Assembly (NCBI RefSeq): GCF_965283645.1
Contig: NZ_CBDIPG010000001.1
Coordinates: 5,394,001-5,458,000 of the forward strand
Length of the DNA stretch: 64,000 nt
Origin: Kordia sp965283645
GTDB taxonomy: Bacteria; Bacteroidota; Bacteroidia; Flavobacteriales; Flavobacteriaceae
Reading direction: 5' to 3'
Below the pieces are notes generated by a model. That model was not told where the DNA came from and searched no databases. It saw only the letters and a list, made by a program, of their open reading frames with translations. The first letter of the stretch is position 1; every line of letters starts with the position of its first letter. Position numbers and translations under genes: made by a program. This document shows, one piece after another, positions 1-9,078 of this stretch.

Positions 1-1459
1 GTTTCGAAGTCTTATGCATCACTGACCAATATGCGTTTAATTTTTCTCGTTGCGAACCCGTAAGTTGCTCCAAAGCGTTTCGGAAAGCTTCACTTTTTGC
101 TGCGGTTAAAGTTGCATCACTTTTTACAAATGCATCTTTTAGCTCAATATATGCGTTCATAGTTGATTGAAACATCTTTTCAAATGCAGCATCAAACTCC
201 ATCTTTTTAGTAAGGTTTACTTTCGTAGAATTTTTACTTGGCGAATGCATCATTGATTTTTTTCCTTGTAACTGCGCCGCGGCATCTACTGTAAATGCTC
301 CGTTTGTCACAATTTGATCTTCCGCAGAAAGTCCAGAAAGTACTTCATAACGATCAGAAGTAGCATTTCCAAGTGTAACTTCTCTAGCTTCAAAAACAGG
401 TTCGTTAGCTGAAGTTTTTACATATACAATAGATCGTTTTCCTGTCCATAGTATTGCAGATTTCGGAATGGTTAGCGTTGTATTTTTTGTCGTTTTGTTT
501 GCCAACGTTCCAGTGACAAACATGCCAGGTTTTAATTGTTTATCACGATTGTTCAATTCAACTTTTACGGCAACGGTTCGTGTGGCGGTATTCAATACAG
601 GATCAATAAAGGTAATTTTAGCCGAAATTTCCGCATTAGGGTTCGCGTTGGTTGTAATGCTAATATTGTCACCTTTTTTCAAACTTGATAACTGTTGTTC
701 GTACGCATCAAAACTAGCCCAAACGGTCGTTAAGTTTGATACTTTAAACAATGCGCCGCCTTCCATCACATGATTTCCTTCTGCTACCATTTTTTCTGTA
801 ACCACACCAGAAACACTTGCATAAATCGGAAATTTTGAAGAAACCTTTTTTAAAGTTTCGATTTGTTGAATTTGTGCTTCGGAGAGTTTCCATAATTTCA
901 ACTTATTCCGAACAGCTTTGTACAAGGCAGGTTGCGATTCTTTCATGCGCATTGCTGTAATCAATTCTTGTTGTGTTGTAACCAATTCCGGTGAATAAAT
1001 CAAGGCAATTCGTTGTCCTTTGCGAACTTCTTCACCAGTAACATTTACATATAATTTTTCAATACGTCCACCAAAATGCGCGGTTTGTATTGCGTTTGTT
1101 TTTTCGTTTGCTTCAATAGTTCCTGTGAGTTGTAATCCTGCACTTTCAGAGTTTCCTTCGGCAACCGTGGATGTTTCAATATTTGCCAAGGTAAGTGCGT
1201 TTTCCGTCATGCGAAACTGATCAGAAGACAATTCCGTCGTACTTGTTTGTGCAGGAATCAAATCCATGCCGCAAATAGGACAATCGCCAGCTTCGGGTTG
1301 TAGAATCTGCGGATGCATCGAGCAAGTCCACAAACTAGCAGTTTCTGCAGTTGCATCTTCTGCATGTGAATGATCGTGCGTTTTTTCTCCCGAAAGGGCA
1401 AACTTTCCAATCACAATTCCCACAATAAGTATAACGATATATATGATATATTTTTTCAT
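1..1459 (-). CDS. cusB: CusB-like periplasmic adaptor of a heavy-metal RND efflux pump (3' end outside window)
   Basis: Read directly from the reverse strand: the frame is open from an ATG at 1459 to the window edge (486 codons, no stop). The protein begins with one N-terminal membrane anchor/signal (residues about 4-22), a His-rich linker (HDHSH), then a heavy-metal-binding zinc-ribbon-like motif with CSMHP at about 46 and CPICGMDL at 60-67. A membrane-fusion-protein core follows (barrel-sandwich and beta-barrel parts), and the last 65 residues look like DUF3347, common in Bacteroidetes CusB. It would bridge the CusA pump and TolC channel to export Cu(I)/Ag(I). Downstream of the HMA gene on the same strand, 95 bp apart. 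Start chosen because ATGAAAAAATAT gives a canonical hydrophobic anchor. Confidence 0.9.
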   Translation of the reverse strand, partial: MKKYIIYIVILIVGIVIGKFALSGEKTHDHSHAEDATAETASLWTCSMHPQILQPEAGDCPICGMDLIPAQTSTTELSSDQFRMTENALTLANIETSTVAEGNSESAGLQLTGTIEANEKTNAIQTAHFGGRIEKLYVNVTGEEVRKGQRIALIYSPELVTTQQELITAMRMKESQPALYKAVRNKLKLWKLSEAQIQQIETLKKVSSKFPIYASVSGVVTEKMVAEGNHVMEGGALFKVSNLTTVWASFDAYEQQLSSLKKGDNISITTNANPNAEISAKITFIDPVLNTATRTVAVKVELNNRDKQLKPGMFVTGTLANKTTKNTTLTIPKSAILWTGKRSIVYVKTSANEPVFEAREVTLGNATSDRYEVLSGLSAEDQIVTNGAFTVDAAAQLQGKKSMMHSPSKNSTKVNLTKKMEFDAAFEKMFQSTMNAYIELKDAFVKSDATLTAAKSEAFRNALEQLTGSQREKLNAYWSVMHKTSK

Positions 1460-1554
1460 CTGTATATTTTTTATGTTCTAAATTTTGTCAGATGGAATTC
1501 GCCAGCAATCATATCAATTGGTATCAACAGATTGTCATGGCTCATTTCATAATC

Positions 1555-2274
1555 TTACGCGTGTAAATTAAATAACATCCAAACAGCCATGACGAGCATA
1601 ATGCTGTTTTCAATAAAAGTAGCTTTGGTCATAGGAAGCTTTAAGGCAGTTCCTAAACACGCACATTGAATCGTTTTTTTGTCAAACAATGCTTTCGTGA
1701 CGCCAAGCGTTGTAATTCCTAAAACAATAATTGTTACAATTAATGCAATCGGAATTTGATATCTGAATAAAAATAGCAATCCAAGTACAACTTCTATAAA
1801 CGGATATATCCATGCGTATATAGGAAGTTGCTTGGCTAACGGATCGTACATTTGAAATGATTTTGGAAATCCTGTATAATCTAAAAATTTGAAAAAGCTA
1901 AATACAATATAAAATAAGCCCATAAAATCGAGCATGAATTCTGACGTTTCCCAATTGTTGAAATTCTTTAAAATACTTGCTGTTGTAATGTAAAAGAAGA
2001 TTAAAAACAGCGGAAATAGCTGTTGTAAATCGCTTTTTTCAACGGTTGTTGCTTGCTCAAAAATGTTCGTAACCTGATCCTTAATTGTATATTTTTCGGG
2101 CAATGCAGTTTGTAACGATTGCAAATCGAGTGGAGTAGAAGCTTCAATACTAACTTCTGAACGTTCTAAATTCACAGTTGCAGAAGTTACATCGTCCAAA
2201 TCATTTAAGAGATGTTCAACTTTAGCTTTGCAACCACTGCATGTCATTCCTGTAACTATATATTTCTTTTTCAT
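1555..2274 (-). CDS. HMA copper-binding domain fused to MauE/DoxX-like membrane domain
   Basis: 239 residues. Residues 1-66 are a heavy-metal-associated fold with the metal-binding GMTCSGC motif (Cys12, Cys15). The rest is a four-helix membrane domain resembling MauE/DoxX redox-associated proteins, ending with a CAC cysteine pair at about 205-207 followed by LGTALKLP. This architecture is known from flavobacterial copper loci, where it probably binds or delivers copper or handles thiol redox at the inner membrane; the exact role is not established. It precedes cusB on the same strand and is likely cotranscribed. It would be the direct neighbour of the TolC gene at 22.5 kb if the 19 kb between them were removed. 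Confidence 0.85.
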   Translation of the reverse strand: MKKKYIVTGMTCSGCKAKVEHLLNDLDDVTSATVNLERSEVSIEASTPLDLQSLQTALPEKYTIKDQVTNIFEQATTVEKSDLQQLFPLFLIFFYITTASILKNFNNWETSEFMLDFMGLFYIVFSFFKFLDYTGFPKSFQMYDPLAKQLPIYAWIYPFIEVVLGLLFLFRYQIPIALIVTIIVLGITTLGVTKALFDKKTIQCACLGTALKLPMTKATFIENSIMLVMAVWMLFNLHA

Positions 2275-2373
2275 TTGTATTATTTTTTATGATGATTTTC
2301 TTTGCTTACCCAAAGAAAACGAACCAAAAGAAAGGGTACTTTTATGAGGTATTTTTAGTTCTTTTGATAAGCA

Positions 2374-3972
2374 CTAAAACCGTAGCATTGATGCTAAATT
2401 TCTTCCAAGGCTTACCTTGCGAAACTTTTTCGTTTCCTCTGTATTTTGGGTAGTGTCATTTTCATTGTAACTAATTGATAATGTATTTATTAAATTCAAC
2501 ACAGGGTTCACTTCTAAACTTAGATAACTATCATTTTGGCGATTGTATCGTATACCATTAGGAAACAATAGATTTTGCAATTTCTGCTTCACTACGCAGT
2601 TTGACAACTCCCACATATTAGGCAAGTTAGACAATAATTTTATTGAATATTCAACATATAAATCAAACTTAGATTTTTCAATACTGCTATTTTGTATTTC
2701 CTTTTCTATTGCTTCATATTCTAACTTTAATTTTTCAGTATGTTTTTTGTAAAGTTCCATATTTATTTCGCCATATACAAAACGCTCTTCTACTTTTTCA
2801 GTCTTTTCTTGTAATACCTTTAAATTGTACTTCAAATGTTCTTTAACGTCTTTGTTTGATTCGTTGTAATAATCAAAAGTATATTTCATTTGAAGCTTTA
2901 ACGGTGCTACAAGCTTTTCATTTATTTGAAAAGCATCTAACAAGTTTTTAAACTTTTCGTTTAGCTTATCAGCTCTACTGTAACCGCTACACCCTTTTGC
3001 GTTGCATCTATAATAATTAATCTTGTATATCTTCTCTGTATATCCTGTTATTGGTTTTCCGCATGTATCGCATGTTACGAATCCTTTCATTGGTAAGTTT
3101 GGGTTGTTCTTTTTATGTTTGAAACCCGCGCCATTATTTTTTGCGGTGATATTATTTACTTTTAAAAACAATTGCTTTGATACAATTGGCTTGTGATTTC
3201 CTTTTACGACTTTACCATCTAGCAAACTGTTTGATATGAGTCCGCAGTATACAGGATTTTTAAACATGATCGTAAGTCGTGGCGGGTTTAGATTAACTCC
3301 GTAATTCTTTAAACGTTTTATAATCTCAACATTTGACAAATTTTCGTTTGATTTCCACTCAAATGCCTTGCGAACAAATTTTGCTTTGTCTGAATGAATT
3401 AATATAGGGCGGTTCTGTTTATCTCTAGCATTTTTAAAACCTATTGGAGCGTTACCAATGTAGAAACCTTGCAAAAGGCGTTGGCGCATTCCTGTCTTTG
3501 TTTTTTCGGTTCGTTGGTCGTTATCGTATTTACTGAATAATAAATTGAGGTTTTGAAAGAATGTCCCCGTTGAGGTTTTGGTATCTATTGGTTGTGTTAC
3601 CGATATTACATTGATTCCTTTTGCCTGTAATTTTTCAACTGTTGTAATAGCTGTAGAACCCGCACGCGAAAAACGATCTATACTATATACAATGATGTTT
3701 GATATTTTTTTCTGACGTACAAAAGCTAACATTTTTTGATACTCTTTTCGGTCGTCATTTTTTGCACTTTCGTTTGTTCCACCAAAATAAGCACTTATTT
3801 GAAGTTTGGCACGTTCTGCGTATAGTGTACAATATTCACGTTGTGATTCTAAGCTTGTATTTTCTTTTTGTTTTCCGCTAGAAACTCTCGTGTAAATAAC
3901 TGCTTTATTATTATTAATAACGGTTTTATTACTTCGCTTTCCAAAGCTTTGAAATTGATTCAGATTTTCCAT
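2374..3972 (-). CDS. large serine recombinase (resolvase/invertase family)
   Basis: 532 residues. N-terminal resolvase catalytic domain with YTRVSS (nucleophile Ser31 or Ser32), DRFSR and the conserved Arg cluster; then a Recombinase domain (about 190-290), a zinc ribbon with CDTCGKP and CNAKGC near 301-330, and a long Lys/Glu-rich coiled coil (about 365-430), the standard order for large serine integrases and transposon recombinases. It would catalyse site-specific recombination through a Ser-DNA link. It overlaps the preceding small gene by 44 bp, so the two are probably translated together. It lies inside the foreign block that splits the Cus locus and may be what is left of the element that brought that block; no att sites could be assigned. 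Confidence 0.9.
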   Translation of the reverse strand: MENLNQFQSFGKRSNKTVINNNKAVIYTRVSSGKQKENTSLESQREYCTLYAERAKLQISAYFGGTNESAKNDDRKEYQKMLAFVRQKKISNIIVYSIDRFSRAGSTAITTVEKLQAKGINVISVTQPIDTKTSTGTFFQNLNLLFSKYDNDQRTEKTKTGMRQRLLQGFYIGNAPIGFKNARDKQNRPILIHSDKAKFVRKAFEWKSNENLSNVEIIKRLKNYGVNLNPPRLTIMFKNPVYCGLISNSLLDGKVVKGNHKPIVSKQLFLKVNNITAKNNGAGFKHKKNNPNLPMKGFVTCDTCGKPITGYTEKIYKINYYRCNAKGCSGYSRADKLNEKFKNLLDAFQINEKLVAPLKLQMKYTFDYYNESNKDVKEHLKYNLKVLQEKTEKVEERFVYGEINMELYKKHTEKLKLEYEAIEKEIQNSSIEKSKFDLYVEYSIKLLSNLPNMWELSNCVVKQKLQNLLFPNGIRYNRQNDSYLSLEVNPVLNLINTLSISYNENDTTQNTEETKKFRKVSLGRNLASMLRF

Positions 3973-4129
3973 GATTCGTAACGATGTTATGTGTTAATAA
4001 TGATAATTCTTTAAGGGTTTGTATGATCTGCTGAGCTTCTTGTATAGACATATCAGCGAAGCCATCGAAGCTTTGTAATTGCTCAACCGAAATCGTTTTT
4101 AATTTTGATATGTCTTTTACATTTTTCAT
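3929..4129 (-). CDS. small protein overlapping the serine recombinase gene
   Basis: 66 residues, mostly helical and charged (MKNVKDISKLKTISVEQLQS at the start), no signal peptide, no family recognised. Its last 44 bp overlap the start of the recombinase in another frame, an arrangement that suggests translational coupling. Small upstream proteins with this kind of SVEQL...DMSIQEAQ helical character are compatible with an accessory protein of the recombinase, for example a directionality or DNA-binding partner, but this is inference from position only. Confidence 0.55.
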   Translation of the reverse strand: MKNVKDISKLKTISVEQLQSFDGFADMSIQEAQQIIQTLKELSLLTHNIVTNHGKSESISKLWKAK

Positions 4130-5041
4130 TTAAAGGAATTAGCATATAATTACCAACTGTGGCTGTTTTACAGTTAGGTATTATTCCTTTATTTAAAATT
4201 GTAGTATTGCTTGAAATCATATTTCAATAGTACAAAGAATCGAAACGAATTCAAAGGTTTCAACTGTAAATTAATAGTTAAAATCTTACAATTATAATTT
4301 AAGGAATGTTTATTTCTATTTTTTAGGGGTAGACTTATGTTTTACTTCTTACGTATCTTTTCTATACAGTTTCGTCAAAACACTTTATAAAAAAGTATGT
4401 GTACTGTGCTGTAATTGTGAGTACTAATTTTATTTACATAGAATTGATTTTTTTTGATAATTCAAAGGTTTAAAAAAATATCGAGGTATCATTTGTTCAC
4501 TTTTGTAACTTGAACCTAAAGCCTACAAAACATATTTTATAACTAGATGAAGTCACATGAAAATGCTGTCAGCTAGATTGTTTGAAAAATGACTTTTTAA
4601 TGAATTTGATTTTTTCACTTCTTTTTTAAGGTTAAACATTCGTTTTAAATACGCTAACTCATTATTTTATGATTGTTACGACTTTAAATTAATTTCAGAA
4701 ATGCAGGATTCTGTATTTATGATTACAAAGATTTGAAACAAATCCGATATATCATTTGTAAAATTTTGTGTCCGACACACAGATTATAAGAAGAAATTGT
4801 AGGACTCTTAAAAAAGAAAGATTTATTCTAATGTAATTGAGGTTAAATTATAGAGTAATTAGTAGAAAATTTGAAAATTATTTTTGATTTAACAAATATT
4901 TTCTGATTTCCTGTTTTTGTTTATGGTGTCGTTCATTAAGTGATTGGAAAAGAAGATAAAAATAGTTTCTCTAGTTGTTTTTTAAATTATTTCCGAAAAT
5001 TTACTCATCATTAAGGGATAAGTAAAAAAATGATAAAAAAA

Positions 5042-5217
5042 ATCAACTTATCATTAAGTGATGAGTTCATAATTTGCTTCTTAAAAAATTACTCATTGCT
5101 TAGAAATCAATAAAAAAATGGTGAAAAAGATCAACTTATCATTAAGCGAGAAATTCATAATTTACTTTTAGAAAATCTGCTCACTACTTAGCAATCTGTA
5201 GAAAAATCGGACTTATC
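5042..5217. repeat. two degenerate 88-bp tandem copies
   Basis: The sequence ATCAACTTATCATTAAG starts at 5042 and again at 5130, followed in both by a related AAATTCATAATTT and ACTCATTGCTTAG / CTCACTACTTAG track. A further partial relative (CATCATTAAGGGATAAG) lies just upstream near 5005. The copies have diverged, so this duplication is older than the neighbouring 107-bp array. No coding potential. Confidence 0.6.
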
Positions 5218-5426
5218 GTATAGAGATAAGCGGAAATGAAAAAATGAATTCAATTTATTTTTAAGAAAGTACTTTGAAAAAAAATTCGGTTTATAAAATT
5301 TTATAAATGATATCACTAATTTCTTCCCAATCTTTGTTTTGTAAATTAGATCCTATTGAAACAGAAGTAAACCACATCTTAAACAAAAAAAGTTTTATGA
5401 AATTTAAAGTTTAAAAATGACTAATA

Positions 5427-5710
5427 AATGACCTTAAAGTTACCAATAAGTGATTCAAGAGTTCCCTGTAAGTTCCCAAAGAGTGATTCAGAAGTGTCCA
5501 ATGTTTTACCAAAGAATGACTTGAAAAAACAAAAATGACCTAAAAGTTACCAATAAGTGATTCAAGAGTTCCCTATAAGTTCCCAAAGAGTGATTCAGAA
5601 GTGTCCAATGTTTTACCAAAGAATGACTTGAAAAAACAAAAATGACCTAAAAGTTACCAAGAAGTGATTCAAGAGTTCCCTATAAGTTCCCAAAGAGTGA
5701 CTCAGAAGTG
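5427..5710. repeat. 107-bp tandem repeat, two full copies and one partial
   Basis: Copies begin at 5427, 5534 and 5641, an exact 107-bp period; the third breaks off near 5710. The copies are nearly identical (TTAAAG versus TAAAAG and TGTAAG versus TATAAG are the visible changes). Inside each unit there are shorter echoes such as GTTACCAATAAGTGATTCAAG and GTTCCCAAAGAGTGATTCAG, so the unit itself grew from about 30-40 bp pieces. No open frame runs through it. Confidence 0.85.
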
Positions 5711-5861
5711 AGTTAGAAGTACCCATAAATTACTTAAAAACACCTTTAAAAATTTAGACTGTTGATTACCAGATTATTACGTTCTTTCGATTTGGCAAAC
5801 TAGTTTGGTGAGTCACTTTAAATTCAAAAACCGTTGAACTCATCGTTGGTATTGTAAAAAC

Positions 5862-6085
5862 GTAAGCATTCGGTCTTCTACGTCTAGGATTAGATGTTGT
5901 ATTTTACATAAAATGAGTTATGAAAAAACGCAACCCATTAACAAGTAGAAGTTTAAGTGTTCCTAGTTCTTGGGTAAGCATTCGGTCTTCTACGTCTAGG
6001 ATTAGATGTTGTATTTTACATAAAATGAGTTATGAAAAAACGCAACCCATTAACAAGTAGAAGTTTAAGTGTTCCTAGTTCTTGG
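5862..6085. repeat. 112-bp perfect tandem duplication of the IS66 left end
   Basis: The 112 bp at 5862-5973 and 5974-6085 read identically. Each copy begins GTAAGCATTCGGTCTTCTAC, which is the terminal inverted repeat of the IS66 element, so the outermost segment of the IS is present twice. The transposase operon ends 72 bp inside the inner copy. Confidence 0.9.
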
Positions 6086-6156
6086 ATAGGTATCTGATTT
6101 TAAAGTATTGTTGGTTTAAGAGAGATTTTATTAAGAAAAAGGTATTTTTTTAACAG

Positions 6157-7644
6157 TTAAGAAAGCTGTTGTTTCTTCCAATTTTGTGGCAGTAATTCTT
6201 CTAATTTATTGGCTTTATGCTCTGGTAATCTTTTAAAGACATCATGCAACCAATGATATGGATTTACATCGTTGATTTTACAAGTAGCAAAGAAAGAATA
6301 CATCATCGCAGCATTTTGTGCTGCTTTATGATTGCCAGCAAAGAGGTAATTTTTGCGACCTAGGGCTAAAGGGCGTATTGAGTTCTCTATTAGGTTATTA
6401 TCAATGCAATATACTGGATTATCGATGTAACCAATAAGTGACTCCCATAATTTTAGACTATAAGTAAGTGCCTTTCCTATAGCACTTTTAGGAAGTACTT
6501 TAGTGTACTGATCTTGCATCCAAGTGTATAATAAATCTAAAATAGGTTTAGCGCATAATGCTCTATAACGTGTTATCGTTTTCGAGTTTAGATTACGCTC
6601 TTTTATTTTTCGTTCTACACTATAGAGTTTTTGGATTTGCTCCAATGCATAACTGGCTCTTGACTTATCATTAGCAAGTGCTTTTTCAAAATATCTTCTA
6701 GCATGTGCCATGCATGCTAAGTGTTTTAAGCCATAGTTTTCAATCACTTTTTTATAGGCAGTATATCCATCAGTTTGTAATGTTCCTCTAAACTCTTGTA
6801 ATAGTACTTCTGGAACTTCTGCTGCTCTACTAGGTGCATATTCAAAAAGTACTAATCCTTCTACTGGAGCATGTAATACCCAATGATAGCCTTTATGAGT
6901 ACTCCCTTTTTTATGACTGTCTTGTACTTTGATTGTTGATTCATCTGCCTGAAGATAGTCACATTGCAATATTAATTGTTTATGAACTTTATACAATACT
7001 TCCAACTGCTGGGACGCTTTAGTAAACCAGCCAGATATGGTTGCTGATGCAATAACAATATCTTGTCTTTTTAATATTTGTAGTTGACGGTAGAAAGGTA
7101 AGTGATCAATAAATTTACTGACAAAAATATGCGCTAATAACCCAGCTCCTACATTAGACTTAGGTAAGATTAAGCTTGGTAGCTCCGCAATACTAATTCC
7201 TGAGTCCTTTGGTAATGCATATTTAGGACGAACTATTTTTCGAACATACACTTTCTGCGGAGTGTATTCCAATAGTTCTGTGATTTCTTCTCCAATTTTA
7301 ACACTACCTTCTATGATATTTTCTGGCTCAATAACTTCTTCAACTCTTGGCAAGTGTGGAGCTAATGGTAAACGAACAGGATGTTTCTTCTCTTTGGTTA
7401 TAGTTTTGCTATAACTCACCTGTTTTTGTTCTGATACTGGAACATCTTCTGAGATTACTTCTGTAAATAATCCAAGTTGATTAGATTCCGATGGAATAAA
7501 ACGTTCACTCTTAGTGCCAAAAATAAGACGTTTGAGTTCTAGTAGTTGATGCTCTAAATGGGTAACTTTTCCTAGTAGCTCATCATACTTCCTTTTAGGA
7601 ACATAATCATCAAGATTTATAAGTGTTTCCGTCTGTTTTTCCAC
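6157..7644 (-). CDS. tnpC: IS66 family transposase TnpC
   Basis: 495 residues, the DDE transposase of the element. N-terminal leucine-zipper-like segment (LGKVTHLEHQLLELKRLIFG), central region ending RPKYALP, then the DDE core with LQADEST, LQTDGYTAYKK and the C-terminal ENSIRPLALGRKNYLFAGN, all family hallmarks. The usual Cys-based zf-IS66 zinc finger is not recognisable because the expected cysteines are missing, a feature of some Bacteroidetes members. Full length and intact, so the element may still be active. Follows tnpB by about 50 bp. Confidence 0.95.
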   Translation of the reverse strand: MEKQTETLINLDDYVPKRKYDELLGKVTHLEHQLLELKRLIFGTKSERFIPSESNQLGLFTEVISEDVPVSEQKQVSYSKTITKEKKHPVRLPLAPHLPRVEEVIEPENIIEGSVKIGEEITELLEYTPQKVYVRKIVRPKYALPKDSGISIAELPSLILPKSNVGAGLLAHIFVSKFIDHLPFYRQLQILKRQDIVIASATISGWFTKASQQLEVLYKVHKQLILQCDYLQADESTIKVQDSHKKGSTHKGYHWVLHAPVEGLVLFEYAPSRAAEVPEVLLQEFRGTLQTDGYTAYKKVIENYGLKHLACMAHARRYFEKALANDKSRASYALEQIQKLYSVERKIKERNLNSKTITRYRALCAKPILDLLYTWMQDQYTKVLPKSAIGKALTYSLKLWESLIGYIDNPVYCIDNNLIENSIRPLALGRKNYLFAGNHKAAQNAAMMYSFFATCKINDVNPYHWLHDVFKRLPEHKANKLEELLPQNWKKQQLS

Positions 7645-7693
7645 GGATTAAAAATACGAAAACTACTTCGATATCACAATGCCTTAAGCTACT

Positions 7694-8047
7694 TTATACT
7701 GCTAATTCGTATCGTTTTTTTCGTTGCAAATTATTAATGAAAACTCCATCTATTAATAATACGAGCTGCGAATAATCTAACCCAATACTTCCAACTTCTG
7801 GATCGTAATTTGGCAACTCAAAACGCCCTTGCTCTAATCGCTTATAATACAATACAAATCCTCCGTTTTGCCAATGTAATAACTTGACCTTATCTCTAGC
7901 TTTATTGATAAATATGTAAACAGTTCCATTACTAGCTGGAGTCACTAAATCTTTTGCGATTAATCCACATAATCCGTTAAAACTTTTTCGCATATCAGTT
8001 GGTTTACTGTATAAATGAAAATCATGATTAATACCTAATCCAAACAT
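7694..8047 (-). CDS. tnpB: IS66 family accessory protein TnpB (Orf2)
   Basis: 117 residues with the classical IS66 Orf2 pattern: KPTDMRKSFNGL, then VYIFINKARDKVKLLHWQNGGF and YYKRLEQGRFELP. It is required for transposition in characterised IS66 elements, though its biochemical role is unclear. Its start lies inside the end of tnpA (13-bp overlap), which implies translational coupling. Confidence 0.95.
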   Translation of the reverse strand: MFGLGINHDFHLYSKPTDMRKSFNGLCGLIAKDLVTPASNGTVYIFINKARDKVKLLHWQNGGFVLYYKRLEQGRFELPNYDPEVGSIGLDYSQLVLLIDGVFINNLQRKKRYELAV

Positions 8048-8367
8048 GATACTAGTTTCTTTAAGGTTGATAATCCTTCCATGTCTAAAACTGTAGATAC
8101 TGCTATTTGAACTCCATTAGGATAGAAAATCTGTAATGTTTCTTCCTTGATTTCAGGAGCCATAACCTTCACTGGAATGAAGTTTAAATTAGAAGAATCT
8201 TTAACTGAATCTTGCTTCTTTTCTGATTTGTATTTACGTAACCAATAACGATAGGTATAATAATTAAGTTTATGAGCCTTGCAATAGGCGTCTAATTTCA
8301 TTCCACTACTAGCAAAACCTTCTATTAATGGATACATCTCCGATTTAGTTCTGTGATTTTTTTTCAT
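8035..8367 (-). CDS. tnpA: IS66 family accessory protein TnpA (HTH)
   Basis: 110 residues. The N-terminal half has a helix-turn-helix of the transposase-8/IS66 Orf1 type (GMKLDAYCKAHKLNYYTYRYW). It is the first gene of the transposase operon; the ATG at 8367 directly abuts the duplicated right-end segment, so the promoter must lie within the 59-bp duplications. Presumed DNA-binding accessory factor. Confidence 0.88.
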   Translation of the reverse strand: MKKNHRTKSEMYPLIEGFASSGMKLDAYCKAHKLNYYTYRYWLRKYKSEKKQDSVKDSSNLNFIPVKVMAPEIKEETLQIFYPNGVQIAVSTVLDMEGLSTLKKLVSCLD

Positions 8368-8485
8368 GATGTAAAACTAAAATCACTTTACCAATGTCAC
8401 AATATGTAGACTACGGAGTGTTTACTGATGTAAAACTAAAATCACTTTACCAATGTCACAATATGTAGACTACGGAGTGTTTACT
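8368..8485. repeat. 59-bp perfect tandem duplication of the IS66 right end
   Basis: 8368-8426 and 8427-8485 are identical 59-bp units beginning GATGTAAAACTAAAATCAC and ending with the inverted repeat GTAGACTACGGAGTGTTTAC plus T. The terminal repeat therefore occurs twice at this end, as it does at the left end. Confidence 0.9.
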
Positions 8486-8521
8486 GTAATGGATGTCTAT
8501 AAAACCAAAGCTCCTAATAAA

Positions 8522-8561
8522 AGTAAAGAGTAATACCAAAAAAATGATATTACTCCTTACT
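8522..8561 (-). terminator. possible transcription terminator after the RHS immunity gene
   Basis: Inverted repeat AGTAAAGAGTAATA / TATTACTCCTTACT with an A/T-rich loop, followed on the minus strand by a T-rich run. It lies about 107 bp past the stop of the gene at 8668-9078. Confidence 0.4.
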
Positions 8562-8667
8562 ATAAATTTTTAATTCTTATTCAATTCTCTTAACTATTTC
8601 ATTTTCAATATCTGTTCCTTAAATGGGACACGTTATTTTAAAATAGTCGTAGAGATAGCATGGGACA

Positions 8668-9078
8668 CTAACGTTGCACACCAATCTGTTCCATTACTTT
8701 TTCTAACAATAAAATTGTATTCCACAAAGAATTCATTGTAGCTTTATTATAAAGCCAAATTTTTTTTTGACCATCTAGTTTTAGATATTTATAACTCGCG
8801 AATAATTTCCCTTTTTTCATAGCATTATTTTGCAAAATATTAGAAAAATCTTTAAGTTCTATTTGATCTTTATCTCCAGACAGAGTAGAAAAGTAGACAA
8901 ATTTTTTGCCTAAAATAGTGTATATACCATCTTCTCTGTAAATACCCAGCAAAGCTTCTTTATTTTCTTTTTTCAAAAGCTTAACAATTTCTGAGTTTTC
9001 ATCAACGAAGAATTTACCTGCGTTTTTTTCTAAATTATTACGTTTTATTCTAGCTTTTAGGATATTTGTTTTTACCAT
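8668..9078 (-). CDS. small cytoplasmic protein, candidate immunity protein of the RHS toxin
   Basis: 136 residues from the ATG at 9078; an upstream ATG at 9117 would give 149, but 9078 forms the tight overlap ATGGTAA with the stop of the RHS gene, typical of translational coupling. No signal peptide or membrane segment; mixed alpha/beta pattern with GIYREDGIYTILGKKFVYF and KIWLYNKATMNSLW. No family recognised. Position directly after, and overlapping, a polymorphic-toxin C-terminus is the standard place for an immunity gene. Function is inferred only from context. Confidence 0.6.
   Translation of the reverse strand: MVKTNILKARIKRNNLEKNAGKFFVDENSEIVKLLKKENKEALLGIYREDGIYTILGKKFVYFSTLSGDKDQIELKDFSNILQNNAMKKGKLFASYKYLKLDGQKKIWLYNKATMNSLWNTILLLEKVMEQIGVQR

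Larger units (their letters stand above)
4130..5861. other. 1.7 kb AT-rich stretch without convincing genes, rich in repeats
   Basis: No open frame with coding character was found on either strand. The first 850 bp are plain AT-rich sequence. From about 5.0 kb it holds two separate tandem-repeat families (88-bp and 107-bp units, listed separately). It sits between the serine recombinase and the left end of the IS66 element. Confidence 0.6.
5862..8484 (-). mobile_element. IS66-family insertion sequence (about 2.6 kb) with duplicated ends
   Basis: Three minus-strand genes in the usual IS66 order (tnpA, tnpB, tnpC). Ends: left GTAAGCATTCGGTCTTCTAC, right (reverse complement of 8465-8484) GTAAACACTCCGTAGTCTAC; about 16 of the first 22 bases agree, and GTAA starts are typical for the family. 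Both ends exist as tandem duplicates, so an inner version (5974-8425) is also possible. The 8 bp outside the outermost ends (GTAAAAAC and TGTAATGG) do not match, so no target duplication is visible. Confidence 0.88.

Noticed and set aside
468..1220. Plus-strand open frames across the cusB region
   Set aside because: They are antisense shadows of the CusB frame, which has the metal-binding motif, the adaptor core and DUF3347.
8485..8492. 8-bp target duplication of the IS66 element
   Set aside because: Flanks GTAAAAAC and TGTAATGG, and the flanks of the inner end copies, do not match in any combination tried.
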